A program made the translations under genes and the position numbers. 64,000 nt of DNA from Clostridium manihotivorum (lineage in GTDB: Bacteria; Bacillota; Clostridia; Clostridiales; Clostridiaceae), in NCBI RefSeq assembly GCF_004015185.1, contig NZ_CP025746.1:3861776-3925775 (forward strand), in the 5' to 3' direction. Below, one piece after another: positions 19,233 through 27,158 of the stretch; within the stretch, counting starts at the first letter, position 1; every line of letters starts with the position of its first letter. A model generated the notes under the pieces. It was not told the DNA's origin. It did not search any database and saw nothing but the letters and a program-made list of their open reading frames with translations.

Positions 19233-19760
19233 TTATTTTAATAACTCATATAGCTTACTTCTTGCTCTGGACAGTCTTGATCTAACCGTTCCTTCTGGAA
19301 TTGATAATATCTTAGCTATGTCCTTTTGTGCCATATCTTCAAAGTAAAACAAAGTCGTAACAATTCTTAGATCACTATCTAGCTGCTTTATGGCGCTAAT
19401 AATCTCTAATTTTGTAAGGTCATCGGTAAATCCCTCATCTATACTTACTTCTTCTATGGATATCAATCTTTTATTTTTCTTTAGTATATCCTTACACTGG
19501 TTTATCACTATCCTTATAATCCAGGTCTTAAAGTATTCATCTTTCCTTAACTTACCTATACCTTCATATGCTTTTATAATTGATGCTTGAATTGCATCTT
19601 CTACATCATGGCTATCAGAAAGAAAACTAACCGCTACTCTATAAAGACTTTGCTTATTGCTTTGTATCATTCTTATAAAGGCATCTTTGTCACCTTTTTT
19701 CGCAAGTACTATATCTGAACTATCAGAATCAACTTTTTCTATATTTGATGTGAGCTCCAT
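19233..19760 (-). CDS. ECF-type RNA polymerase sigma factor
   Basis: 175 residues with sigma region 2 (QSLYRVAVSFLSDSHDVEDAIQASIIKAYEGIGKL, FKTWIIRIVINQCKD) and region 4 (LRIVTTLFYFEDMAQKDIAKILSIPEGTVRSRLSRAR), but no regions 1 or 3, as in the ECF group. It redirects RNA polymerase to a small set of promoters, probably including its own. It is followed at once by the DUF4179 partner gene, now interrupted by an insertion sequence. A strong AGGAGG site precedes the ATG. I could not assign its target promoter motif. Confidence 0.92.
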   Translation of the reverse strand: MELTSNIEKVDSDSSDIVLAKKGDKDAFIRMIQSNKQSLYRVAVSFLSDSHDVEDAIQASIIKAYEGIGKLRKDEYFKTWIIRIVINQCKDILKKNKRLISIEEVSIDEGFTDDLTKLEIISAIKQLDSDLRIVTTLFYFEDMAQKDIAKILSIPEGTVRSRLSRARSKLYELLK

Positions 19761-19811
19761 TTGACGTCCTCCTGTTGTTTACATTTCATTTATATACTCT
19801 TAGCTAAGGCT

Positions 19812-19909
19812 AGATGTATCACTTCATAACAGAATTCATATTTTCAAATTCTCCTCTCTGGCCCCAGAGGAGCTTTAAAAATAGATTTCAGATCGAAGTG
19901 TTTCATCTT
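19812..19909. repeat. palindromic repeat family B, copy 1 (tandem with copy 2)
   Basis: Begins AGATGTATCACTTC and ends GAAGTGTTTCATCT, with an inner stem CTCCTCTCTGG / CCAGAGGAG and ATTTTCAAA / TTTAAAAAT arms. It is directly followed by a second copy with no spacer. Confidence 0.8.
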
Positions 19910-20006
19910 AGATGCACCACTTCGTAATTAAATTTATATTTTCAAACTCTCCTCTCAGCTACCAGAGGAGCTTTGAAAATAGATTTCAGATCGAAGTGTT
20001 GCATCT
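19910..20006. repeat. palindromic repeat family B, copy 2 (tandem with copy 1)
   Basis: Begins AGATGCACCACTTCG and ends CGAAGTGTTGCATCT, with the same inner stem (CTCCTCTCAG, CCAGAGGAG) and the shared segment AATAGATTTCAGATCGAAGT seen in copy 1. The 5' side of this gap (19760-19811) and 20007-20200 hold no gene that I can support. Confidence 0.8.
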
Positions 20007-20202
20007 TTATATACTCATTAGACCTATCACATATTAAAAACGTTCACGTCCTTCAAAACTTTTCGTATAATTTTTTTTAAAAAGAGCATTATAATATTGT
20101 AACTAACCTACGATATAATCCTTAATATTTAAAATATATCCTCAGTTTTAAATAATTATAGGACTATATCTTAATTACTCACTGTGGTCAATGCTAAAAC
20201 AA

Positions 20203-20247
20203 AAATAATCCAAACGCTAAATTGTTATTTAGAGTTTGGATTATTTT
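20203..20247 (-). terminator. terminator after the 121-residue exported protein gene
   Basis: Arms AAATAATCCAAAC and GTTTGGATTATTT extend with ATTTAGA pairing inside, giving a stem of about 18 pairs and T-rich ends on both strands. Confidence 0.75.
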
Positions 20248-20302
20248 CATTATGTAATGTTTATATATCTATAATACTACAAAATATTACTAAAATAACA
20301 TT

Positions 20303-20668
20303 CTACTTACACTTTATATCAAAGATTCCAACAAAGTTTTCATATTTCACAGAAAAGTCATACTCTCCATCTTTATCTAAGCTGATTTGTTCCTTATAAT
20401 CCTTGTTAGCCTCGAAATTTTTAACTACTTTTCCATTAGAATCTTTCAACACAATAGCTAAATTTCCTTGCTTAACAGTAGAGTTGCAGAAAAAATCAAC
20501 TTTTTCTCCCTTTTTACCTTTAAAGGTTCCTCCGGAACCACTACTATTAGCAGTAGTAATATTTCCTTTGGTATTCACAAGGTAAGAAAAATCAGAGAAA
20601 AACTTAAAATAACCTATTATTAAAATAGCCGCTATACCTACAGTGATAATTGCTAACTTATTTCTCAT
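20303..20668 (-). CDS. small membrane-anchored or exported protein of unknown function
   Basis: 121 residues. A hydrophobic segment at about residues 5-22 (LAIITVGIAAILIIGYF) is a signal anchor without a lipobox, so the rest is likely outside. A Gly/Ser-rich stretch near 43-50 leads to a compact beta-type domain (VDFFCNSTVKQGNLAIVLKD, DKDGEYDFSVKYENFVGIFD), similar in feel to the DUF4179 extracellular parts but not assigned. Two Cys residues at about 61 and 120 could form a disulfide. A possible AAAGGAAT site precedes the ATG. It stands alone. Confidence 0.65.
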   Translation of the reverse strand: MRNKLAIITVGIAAILIIGYFKFFSDFSYLVNTKGNITTANSSGSGGTFKGKKGEKVDFFCNSTVKQGNLAIVLKDSNGKVVKNFEANKDYKEQISLDKDGEYDFSVKYENFVGIFDIKCK

Positions 20669-20701
20669 TTTTAATTCCTTTCACATGGTTATTGTTGTAT
20701 A

Positions 20702-20829
20702 TATAGGTATCCTTTACGAAAACTTAATTTATGTATGTTCGATAATACAGGCTTCTGGGGACAAGATGATCCCGGTTTCTGGGACTCATCATACATGTAT
20801 AAATTAGTAGTTGAAGTTGGTTCCCTATA
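20702..20829. repeat. palindromic repeat family A, copy 4
   Basis: TATAGGTATCCTTTACGAAA at one end and GAAGTTGGTTCCCTATA at the other, inner arms TTAATTTATGTATG and CATGTATAAATTAG. The core CGGCTTCTGGG-type hairpin is duplicated here. It lies in the leader region of the gene at 20303-20668. Between 20830 and 21012 I see no gene. Confidence 0.85.
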
Positions 20830-21062
20830 AATAAAATCTGTATCTAAATCAATTATCTAACCTTAAATTTTATTAAAGATACTCCCAATCTGAAAGCTAT
20901 TTTTAAGCCTACATCTAAGTTCCCATATGTTTTAGAATAGTTTAAAGTTTAATAAGTAATTTATTACATTATGAATAATTTTATTATATTCCAATTATAT
21001 TCCAAAATCAACATACAGGATTCCTAACTCAACTATTAGGGCTTCATCTGAAAACCTCATAT

Positions 21063-21155
21063 AGATGTACAACTTTATAACAAAACTTATATTTTCAACT
21101 TCTCCTCTCAAACCCCAGAAGAGTTTTGAAATCAGCTTTCGGATTAAAGTGGTAA
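21063..21155. repeat. palindromic repeat family B, copy 3
   Basis: AGATGTACAACTTTATAAC to AAAGTGGTAAT with the stem CTTCTCCTCTC / CCAGAAGAG. Just before it (about 21013-21040) is a fragment of a family A end (GATTCCTAACTCAACTATTA), and a full family A copy follows at 21161. Confidence 0.7.
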
Positions 21156-21160
21156 TTTTT

Positions 21161-21286
21161 TATAGGGTTCTATTACGAAAACTTAATTTATACTTGTTGG
21201 AAAATCTCAGCTTCTGGTGATTAGATGCTCCCATATTCTAAGGATCATTAGGCATGTATACATTAATAGTTGAGTTAGTAACTATA
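21161..21286. repeat. palindromic repeat family A, copy 5
   Basis: TATAGGGTTCTATTACGAAA to GAGTTAGTAACTATA, inner arms TTAATTTATACTTG and CATGTATACATTAA. It immediately follows family B copy 3. Confidence 0.8.
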
Positions 21287-21304
21287 TAATCATAAAAATG
21301 AAAT

Positions 21305-21341
21305 AAAACAGAGCTGATACTCAGTACCAGTTCTGTTTTAT
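21305..21341. terminator. bidirectional terminator-like hairpin
   Basis: Near-perfect arms AAAACAGAGCTGATAC and GTACCAGTTCTGTTTTA. No gene reads into it closely from either side. Confidence 0.5.
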
Positions 21342-21397
21342 CAGAATTGATTTTGCTATTCTATTATTTTCAAGCTGCTAAGTAGAATTTAAATAAA

Positions 21398-21636
21398 GGC
21401 TATATTTAAGAATATTGTTGAAATTAAGTGGTCATGAAGGAGATGCTATATGAGCGAGCTATTAGAATTAAATGATTTTTTCAGATGGAATGGCGTTAAG
21501 AAACTGTATGTTCGAACGTAGTGAGTTTACAGTTTTAGCCATGGAATATGACAAAATCATATTAATTCTTTGCGCAAGCTCATCTAAGCATCGGATGACT
21601 GACCACTTAATTTCAACACGTCACTTTAACAGAGTC
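21398..21636. repeat. repeat family C, full copy (239 bp, MITE-like)
   Basis: The ends are inverted repeats: TTGTTGAAATTAAGTGGTCA near 21415 and TGACCACTTAATTTCAACAC near 21600, with further pairing of GGCTATATTTAAGA against GACTCTGTTAAAGT. Inside is a small frame with AAGGAG eight bases before an ATG at 21450, encoding 23 residues (MSELLELNDFFRWNGVKK, then LYVRT), stop at 21521. Whether it is translated is unknown. Degraded or partial copies lie near 11093, 32034, 34876, 35606 and 49515. Confidence 0.75.
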
Positions 21637-21666
21637 TAAATGAATTGAACTGCTTCAGATGAAAAC

Positions 21667-21822
21667 CTATATCTTATTCTTCATTAGCATATATGTAGCT
21701 ACACCAACCCCAGTGGCAGTTCCCAAAAATCCAATAGTCTTAGCTGGGAATTTTCTTTTTTGCTTCTTCTCGTTCCCTAACATATTAATAAGAGTTGAAA
21801 CTCCTACAATTTCTCGTATCAT
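21667..21822 (-). CDS. small protein with C-terminal membrane-like segment, unknown function
   Basis: 51 residues, MIREIVGVSTLINMLGNEKK then a basic stretch (QKRKFPAK) and a Gly-rich hydrophobic end (TIGFLGTATGVGVATYMLM). GGAGG stands eight bases before the ATG at 21822, which is a convincing translation start. I do not recognise the family. It has no close partner and lies between family C copy 2 and a hairpin. Confidence 0.6.
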   Translation of the reverse strand: MIREIVGVSTLINMLGNEKKQKRKFPAKTIGFLGTATGVGVATYMLMKNKI

Positions 21823-21840
21823 TTGCATTACCTCCATAAA

Positions 21841-21885
21841 TAAAATATAGATAGATTAACCTATGGTTCATCTATCTATATTTTA
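21841..21885 (-). terminator. terminator after the WYL-like small gene
   Basis: Perfect arms AAAATATAGATAGAT and ATCTATCTATATTTT about 90 bases beyond the minus-strand gene at 21976-22173. Confidence 0.65.
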
Positions 21886-21975
21886 TCTTCATGCAACATA
21901 AATTATCCTTTTTTAAAAAAGGGATTGTTTATACTTATAAGTAAAATCTTCTATCAGTAACTTTATCTTCTAATA

Positions 21976-22173
21976 TCAATGTAAATACTGTGCTGCAAGA
22001 ATATTTTCTCTTTTAAAATATCTCTTTTGTCTTCTTAGGTAACAAAAAGCTTCTACCTTCTCACCTTTTATACCTAGCACTTGTATGTTTCTTCTCGTAA
22101 TCTTTTTGTCTTTATCCATGTAGATAATCGTAACAGGTCTATGAAATTCTAATGCACTTTTTAATATATCCAT
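21976..22173 (-). CDS. stand-alone WYL-like domain microprotein
   Basis: 65 residues. The segment from FHRPVTIIYMDKDKKITRRN to VEAFCYLRRQKRYFKRENIL resembles the core of the WYL ligand-sensing domain (beta strands, then a basic strand with arginine and FKRENI), usually found at the C-terminus of DNA-binding regulators. Here it has no helix-turn-helix. GAGGTGA precedes the ATG. It may act as a small ligand or nucleic-acid binder, which is inference from the family only. Confidence 0.65.
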   Translation of the reverse strand: MDILKSALEFHRPVTIIYMDKDKKITRRNIQVLGIKGEKVEAFCYLRRQKRYFKRENILAAQYLH

Positions 22174-22311
22174 TACTAATCACCTCAATATCATTATAAT
22201 ACATATAAACGCCCAATGCAAACATAAGTTCGCACAAACTTATGTTTTACATATTGTTGTGAGTATAAGGATTGAAGTGGTACATCTTAACATATAATTT
22301 TATCGATGTTG

Positions 22312-22416
22312 TATAGAGTTCCATTACGAAAACTTAAGTTATGCATGTTCGAAAATCTTGGCTTCTGAGGATTTTTGTGGCATGCATAACTTAATAGTTG
22401 AAGTTGGAACCCTATA
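22312..22416. repeat. palindromic repeat family A, copy 6
   Basis: TATAGAGTTCCATTACGAAA to GAAGTTGGAACCCTATA, inner arms TTAAGTTATGCATG and CATGCATAACTTAA (perfect 14-base complement). Before it (22261-22300) lies a family B remnant with GAAGTGGTACATCT. Confidence 0.85.
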
Positions 22417-22426
22417 ACTAAGATAA

Positions 22427-22460
22427 AATAAAAGGCTTAGAAGATTAAACTCCTAAGCAC
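22427..22460 (-). terminator. terminator after the lysozyme gene
   Basis: GCTTAG and CTAAGC arms and, on the minus strand, a CTTTTATTTTA tail, directly beyond the GH25 stop. Confidence 0.6.
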
Positions 22461-22467
22461 TTTACCT

Positions 22468-23490
22468 TTACCTGTTTATTACTCCTGACTTAGTCCATGA
22501 TCCTTTGTCTGTACTATATACAACATTCAATCTGTTATTTCCTAAGTCTTCAAGAACAATTACATTTTCGTTATTTACACTACCTATTCTATTTCCTGAG
22601 AATCTATCGTAAACATCCCTATAACCATTTATTCTAATAGGTGCATTCAAGTATCCAATATTTGAAACTACATTTCTTATATAGGTTTGTCTTGTTCCTC
22701 CAGGAATTGGGTATTCAACAAGGTCTAGCTGTCTACTATAGGATACATCAATAACTTTAATCCTATCACCAATATCTACTCTTCTACCAGGATCTATATC
22801 TCCAGTTGAGGTTCTTCCATAAAACCAATCATTCTGCACGACTGCATTGGCCCCATTTACTTGGCCCATAGGTGGTGTAGGATCTACTGGAGGCGTTGAT
22901 CTATCTACTAGTAAATCTTCTTTATATTGATCCATGTCAACATTGCCAAATATTCCATTAACATTTCCTGAGTCACTATACTGCCATCCACTCCAAGTAT
23001 CCCAAATTTCAGTATTCCAACTAGGAGTTCCTGTTGTGTAGTGTGCTAGCCAAAGCTGAGTACCTCTAAGCACAGTTGTAAGATTATTCTTAGAGAAATA
23101 GCTTCCTGTATACACAATACAGTCAATTCCTGTAAGTTCCTTTACCCTATCAATAAAAGTTTTTACACAACTACTTAGTAGGTCCTTACCAAGACCTTCA
23201 GTAGTCTCTACATCACAGGCGTATTTCAGATCCACAGCATACCCTCTTGTATTTTCAACAAAAAAGTTAGCCTGATCAATTGCATTTTCAACACTTCTGG
23301 CTCTAAAAAAGTGATAAAAGCCCACCAAAACTCCTTGTGCCTTAAAACCATTATAATGGGTTGCCATCATTACATCTCTATAGCTTGTTCCTTCAGAAGC
23401 TTTAAGATATGCAGCTTGAATCCCACTATATTTAACTCTTGAATAATCTACATTGGTCTGATAATTCGATATATCTATACCTTGATACAT
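22468..23490 (-). CDS. GH25 family lysozyme with C-terminal binding region
   Basis: 340 residues. Residues 1-195 form a glycoside hydrolase 25 catalytic domain: MYQGIDISNYQTNVDYSRVK, AAYLKASEGTSYRD, GFYHFF, the catalytic DxE in CDVETTEG, and LWLAHYTTGTPSW. It would cleave the muramic acid-glucosamine bond of peptidoglycan. A Pro-rich linker (STPPVDPTPP) leads to about 130 residues with two repeated beta-type units, probably for wall binding. No signal peptide is visible, as in many GH25 lysozymes released by holins or at lysis. The start at 23490 has GAGGAGGGA upstream. No phage genes are around it, so it is likely a cellular or relic lysozyme. Confidence 0.9.
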   Translation of the reverse strand: MYQGIDISNYQTNVDYSRVKYSGIQAAYLKASEGTSYRDVMMATHYNGFKAQGVLVGFYHFFRARSVENAIDQANFFVENTRGYAVDLKYACDVETTEGLGKDLLSSCVKTFIDRVKELTGIDCIVYTGSYFSKNNLTTVLRGTQLWLAHYTTGTPSWNTEIWDTWSGWQYSDSGNVNGIFGNVDMDQYKEDLLVDRSTPPVDPTPPMGQVNGANAVVQNDWFYGRTSTGDIDPGRRVDIGDRIKVIDVSYSRQLDLVEYPIPGGTRQTYIRNVVSNIGYLNAPIRINGYRDVYDRFSGNRIGSVNNENVIVLEDLGNNRLNVVYSTDKGSWTKSGVINR

Positions 23491-23607
23491 AATATCCCTC
23501 CTCACTAACTATATATGTGAAAAAACACTATTTTGGTCCAAAATTGCGTCTTTTAGTCAATTATTTTATGTATAATCTTATTGCATTAGTGAGGAAACTA
23601 TTAAATT

Positions 23608-24462
23608 TTATTTTTTCCTATAATATTCAAAGGCATTTATTATTTCAAAGCCACTTTTTTTATATAAATTGAAAGCTACTAGATTGTTACTATCTACTTC
23701 TAATCGTAGGTTTTTATTTTTTTCATCAACTACAAGATTTATTATTTTTTTAAGGGCTGACTTTCCAAGTTTTCTACCTTGATATTCTTTTTTTATAGCA
23801 AAGCCAAATAAAAATACATCCTCTTCAGAATAATTCAAACAACACATTCCTATAATCTTATCTTCATAATTTACTAAATACAAATCTCTGTCCTTTGAAT
23901 CAATAGTATTGGTTGCATAATTTTTTGCATCTTCGTAGCTTTCTCCAAAAGCATTCATTGAAGTGTCAATAATAGCATCTAAGTGTTTAAGCTTACATTT
24001 CTCTAAAGTTATATCACTGTCTGCAGCCACTTTGTCTGATTTCTTATTATACCTTAAGAGATATTCTGTAAAATCGTACTTTGCCTCTATAGCTTTTAAG
24101 GTTAGCTTTCCATCTTTAGATTCACTTTCACATACAAAAAGAAAATCGCTTATATCATATTTGCTTATTTCTTCTTTAGCTTTATTAAGTAGCTCTTTAA
24201 AATATCCTTTTTGTCTATAATCAGGATGAGTATATGCTGATACCTCAGCCTCAGCCTTAGTAGGTAAAAACAAATAAATAATACTTACTAACCTTTCTCC
24301 CTCATTGGCCATAAATAAATTATTTATTTCTTTATTAAAATTTAAAGCGTTATCTAGAAAAATATCTCCTTTTAAATTATCTTGTTTCTTGCAGACTACC
24401 TCTAGCTCCTTAATTGCATTTACTAGTTCATCATTTAAGTTGTTATAAGATTTAATTATCAA
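23608..24462 (-). CDS. double GNAT-domain N-acetyltransferase
   Basis: 284 residues. Two GNAT-like halves: the N-terminal one has HPDYRQKGYFKELL, the C-terminal one has FAIKKEYQGRKLGKSALKKIINLV, the acetyl-CoA binding loop (Q/R-x-x-G-x-G/A type), and ends with the usual SNNLVAFNLYKKSGFEI. It would transfer an acetyl group from acetyl-CoA to an amine; the acceptor is unknown. It appears monocistronic. Confidence 0.85.
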   Translation of the reverse strand: MIIKSYNNLNDELVNAIKELEVVCKKQDNLKGDIFLDNALNFNKEINNLFMANEGERLVSIIYLFLPTKAEAEVSAYTHPDYRQKGYFKELLNKAKEEISKYDISDFLFVCESESKDGKLTLKAIEAKYDFTEYLLRYNKKSDKVAADSDITLEKCKLKHLDAIIDTSMNAFGESYEDAKNYATNTIDSKDRDLYLVNYEDKIIGMCCLNYSEEDVFLFGFAIKKEYQGRKLGKSALKKIINLVVDEKNKNLRLEVDSNNLVAFNLYKKSGFEIINAFEYYRKK

Positions 24463-24603
24463 TTATATTACTCCCATCTACTGGTATATTACTTCATAAA
24501 GCCAACTATTTTCAGTGCAAAATCTATATATATTTGTTATTATTATTTAAAGCTATTTGATCTTAGAGAAGTTTTTTCACTTTAAACCTAAAGCATCACA
24601 TTT

Positions 24604-25770
24604 CTATAGTACTTCTCTTAAATATTCTATAAAATTCTTAATGCTCGCCTCTACTTCAAAGCTTGCCTGTGCTCTCTTGTCATTTCCTCCGCCTTTTCCA
24701 CCAAACTCCTTTAACTTCTCCTTGAATAAGTTTCCACATTTAAAGTCAAAGCTTCCATTGTGAGCTAATATGAGCTTTTTATCTTTTAATGATCCTAATA
24801 TTAAAATATGATTTGTATCTTTTAGTTGATCATGTAGTTTTTCTAGAAATTCAAAGCCTTCTTCCTTATATTGAGCAATAATAAATCTGGATTCATTATT
24901 ACTTAAAAGTTTCTCTGCTTCTCTTGTAGCAAGATTGCTATACAAGGCTGATAGCTTTCTCTTAAGCTCTACTATTTCATTTCTTTGATTTTTTATAACA
25001 TTATTTATACCTGTTGCTTCCACTGAAAGATTTCTGGTAAGATCAGTAATACAATCATGCTTCTCCTGATAATCCTTTAGAGCCCTAAGTCCACATTTAA
25101 AATAGACCCTAGTCATTCCCTTATAGTTCTCATACTTAATTATCTTTACAACTCCTACCTCGCCAGTTCTAACAACGTGAGTTCCACAGCAAGCACTAAA
25201 ATCAGTAGCCTCTCCCATCTGAACAATTCTTATCTTTCCTTCAGCCTTTATACCTTTTCTAAGCGGTAATTCCAAAGCCTCCTCTTTAGTAAGGAAATAA
25301 GTTGATACAGGTTCATTTCTATAGATATATTTATTCACCTCATTTTCTATCTCTCTTATCATATCTTCTGTCATATCTTTAAATAACATATCTATAGTTA
25401 CGTAATCTTCTCCTAAGTGAAAACCTGCATTAACAATCTTAAAAAGTTTAAAAAATGCGGCTGATAGCAAATGTTCTCCTGAATGCTGTTGTATATGATC
25501 AAGTCTTCTATCATAATCCACTTTACACATAACAAGTCTTCCTTCTGGTTTCTCTTTGACAACATGATAGATTATGTCCTCTTCTTCATAGACATAATCT
25601 ACTTTTATATCATCTATAGTACCTAAATCACAGGGCTGGCCTCCACCTTCAGGATAAAAAGGTGTGCTCTTAAGTATCACCTCATACTTATCATTTTTTT
25701 CAATTATATCCTCTACTTCACATTCTGCCTCACATATATATGAATTTTTATAAAATAACTTTTCAGTCAT
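24604..25770 (-). CDS. AlaX-type alanyl-tRNA editing protein with DHHA1 domain
   Basis: 388 residues. The N-terminal half resembles the AlaRS beta-barrel and editing domain: TPFYPEGGGQPCDLG, the zinc-binding HSGEHLLSAAFF and CCGTHVVRTGEVG. A coiled region (about 240-280) leads to a DHHA1-like C-terminus with the Gly-rich FGGKGGGNDKRAQAS. Such stand-alone proteins hydrolyse Ser or Gly mischarged on tRNA-Ala. No aminoacylation domain is present. It lies alone, with repeats upstream. Confidence 0.93.
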   Translation of the reverse strand: MTEKLFYKNSYICEAECEVEDIIEKNDKYEVILKSTPFYPEGGGQPCDLGTIDDIKVDYVYEEEDIIYHVVKEKPEGRLVMCKVDYDRRLDHIQQHSGEHLLSAAFFKLFKIVNAGFHLGEDYVTIDMLFKDMTEDMIREIENEVNKYIYRNEPVSTYFLTKEEALELPLRKGIKAEGKIRIVQMGEATDFSACCGTHVVRTGEVGVVKIIKYENYKGMTRVYFKCGLRALKDYQEKHDCITDLTRNLSVEATGINNVIKNQRNEIVELKRKLSALYSNLATREAEKLLSNNESRFIIAQYKEEGFEFLEKLHDQLKDTNHILILGSLKDKKLILAHNGSFDFKCGNLFKEKLKEFGGKGGGNDKRAQASFEVEASIKNFIEYLREVL

Positions 25771-25817
25771 GTCATCACTCCTTTGTTTAATTGTATTTTA
25801 TATATATTCCCCTGAAC

Positions 25818-25910
25818 AGATACACTACTTCAATCTTTAGACTCAAAATAAAGCTTTCGATGAATCTATGAAGCTTTATTTTGATAGATTCCATTTTGAA
25901 GTATCACTTC
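25818..25910. repeat. palindromic repeat family E, copy 2
   Basis: TACTTCAATC, then CAAAATAAAGCTTTC and GAAGCTTTATTTTG arms, then TTTTGAAGTATCACTTC. It matches copy 1 near 3278 and shares the ACTTCAATC/GAAGT outer ends with family B. Confidence 0.65.
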
Positions 25911-25911
25911 C

Positions 25912-26042
25912 ATATACAAGGAACATTTATAAAAGCTTAATTTATAACTATCTGATAATTCTGGATTCTGCAAATTAGATGCTCCCAAGTTCTGGGAATT
26001 ATCAGGCATGCATAACTTAATAGTTGTAGTTATAACCCTATA
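25912..26042. repeat. palindromic repeat family A, copy 7
   Basis: ATATACAAGGAACATTTATAAAAGC at the left is diverged; the right end TTGTAGTTATAACCCTATA is typical. Inner arms CTTAATTTATAAC and GCATGCATAACTTAA. It is joined directly to family E copy 2. The rest of 26043-26230 shows no gene. Confidence 0.7.
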
Positions 26043-26230
26043 GCGCTTATTCAATTAAGTAAAATTATAGCATAGCTTAAGCAATTTACTAATAAATAGC
26101 AGAAAATTTTACTTAATTTCAATACTGTTATACGGTTACGACTTTAACTTTTAATTTCGAAAAATAAGTAATTTGATGTAAACTAAATATTTTATATGCA
26201 CTTGTACATAATAAGGTTGGAGGTGTTATT

Positions 26231-26440
26231 ATGAAAAAAACTAGAGAACCTAAAAATGATAAACCAGTGACTTCACCATCAACTTCTGGTTCCTATGGTA
26301 TATCTACTTCTTCAAATATAACCGTAGAATCTTCAGATATAGAAGGAGATAACAGTGATTCGCTAATTCCTGATTTCCATGAAGATAAAGAATGGTCTTC
26401 TAAGACTACTTCCACAATTTATAATGATGACCATAAATAA
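26231..26440 (+). CDS. small hydrophilic Ser/Thr-rich protein, unknown function
   Basis: 69 residues, starting MKKTREPKNDKPVTSPSTSG, with no hydrophobic segment and a strongly acidic C-terminal half (SSDIEGDNSDSLIPDFHEDK). It looks intrinsically disordered. Translation is supported by TTGGAGGTG six bases before the ATG. No family is recognised. It is flanked by repeats and followed by a terminator, so it is a separate transcript. Confidence 0.6.
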   Translation: MKKTREPKNDKPVTSPSTSGSYGISTSSNITVESSDIEGDNSDSLIPDFHEDKEWSSKTTSTIYNDDHK

Positions 26441-26465
26441 AACCCATGGCATTGAAATTTTACTT

Positions 26466-26510
26466 AACAGAAAAAAAGTCGCTGAAACGACCTTTTTCAG
26501 CGAACTTTTT
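26466..26510 (+). terminator. hairpin with T tract after the hydrophilic small gene
   Basis: TCGCTGAA and TTCAGCGA arms followed by CTTTTTTG. It forms the first part of repeat family D. Confidence 0.7.
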
Positions 26511-26576
26511 TGCGCATCTACCTTTTCTGAACATATATGAAGAAATTCTGCCAGGCGACATGATCTTATTTTTTAC
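26479..26576. repeat. repeat family D, copy 1
   Basis: The order of blocks (CGCTGAAACGACC, TTTTGCGCATCTACC, ACATATATGAAG, ATTCTGCCAG, TTATTTTTTA) is shared with 39146-39236. A pair only, so the family is tentative. Confidence 0.5.
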
Positions 26577-26657
26577 TGTCTACTATAAATAGCTGTTATA
26601 AAGCCTTGATATCAGTAGAATTAGCTAGAATAAATTTTTATATTTATCTTAACAGTA

Positions 26658-26700
26658 AAAAAGTATCTTATAAAGAATAGCAACTCTTTATAAGATACTC
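26658..26700 (-). terminator. terminator after the hepT gene
   Basis: Perfect 15-base arms AGTATCTTATAAAGA and TCTTTATAAGATACT, with six T on the minus strand. Confidence 0.85.
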
Positions 26701-26723
26701 TATGTACAAAACTTTATATTTTT

Positions 26724-27158
26724 TTAACTATATTTACGTAGAAACTTTTTAGCAATATTTATTATTATGTCAATCTTATCTGTGTTATTTACTATATGTT
26801 CAAGCAATTCTTCATGACTTGGTTCCTTGTATCTATGAGATATTCTGTTTCTAACAAGCCTTGATTTTTCTAAGAAAAGATAGGTTCTCTCGTCTATAAC
26901 ATCACTTTTTCTTAAGAGTTTAAAACTATCACTTAAAGAAATTCCTATCTTAAACCTTCTTATCTCTCTTAACGCTATAGAGCAAAAGTCTTCTAATATT
27001 GTGTGGAATCCAACAAAAAGCTGTCTTAAACTTGACTTTGCAAGTTTAGTTATAAGCTGATCTTCCTTATATTTTTCTAAAACCTCTAGACACTCATTTA
27101 TATCTGACTTACATTCTTCCAAATCTTCTATTATTTTTATTAGTCTCTCATCATTCAT
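26724..27158 (-). CDS. hepT: HepT-like HEPN ribonuclease toxin
   Basis: 144 residues, all helical. The HepT active-site motif R-x4-H-x-Y is present as RNRISHRY near residue 110. HEPN toxins of this family cut RNA, and their Tyr is adenylylated by the cognate antitoxin. The gene overlaps the upstream nucleotidyltransferase by four bases (ATGA), the normal layout of MntA/HepT pairs. A strong terminator follows. The motif looks intact, so the toxin is probably functional. Confidence 0.9.
   Translation of the reverse strand: MNDERLIKIIEDLEECKSDINECLEVLEKYKEDQLITKLAKSSLRQLFVGFHTILEDFCSIALREIRRFKIGISLSDSFKLLRKSDVIDERTYLFLEKSRLVRNRISHRYKEPSHEELLEHIVNNTDKIDIIINIAKKFLRKYS

Noticed and set aside
19812..20006. 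Tandem repeats that might be a CRISPR array
   Set aside because: There are only two units of about 97 bp, each a palindrome, with no spacers between them and no cas genes nearby.
22468..23490. Prophage remnant suggested by the GH25 lysozyme
   Set aside because: No holin, capsid, tail, integrase or attachment site is near; the neighbours are ordinary cellular genes and repeats.
25866..26054. 62-residue reading frame on the minus strand
   Set aside because: It lies wholly in repeat family E and A copies and has no ribosome binding site or protein-like composition.
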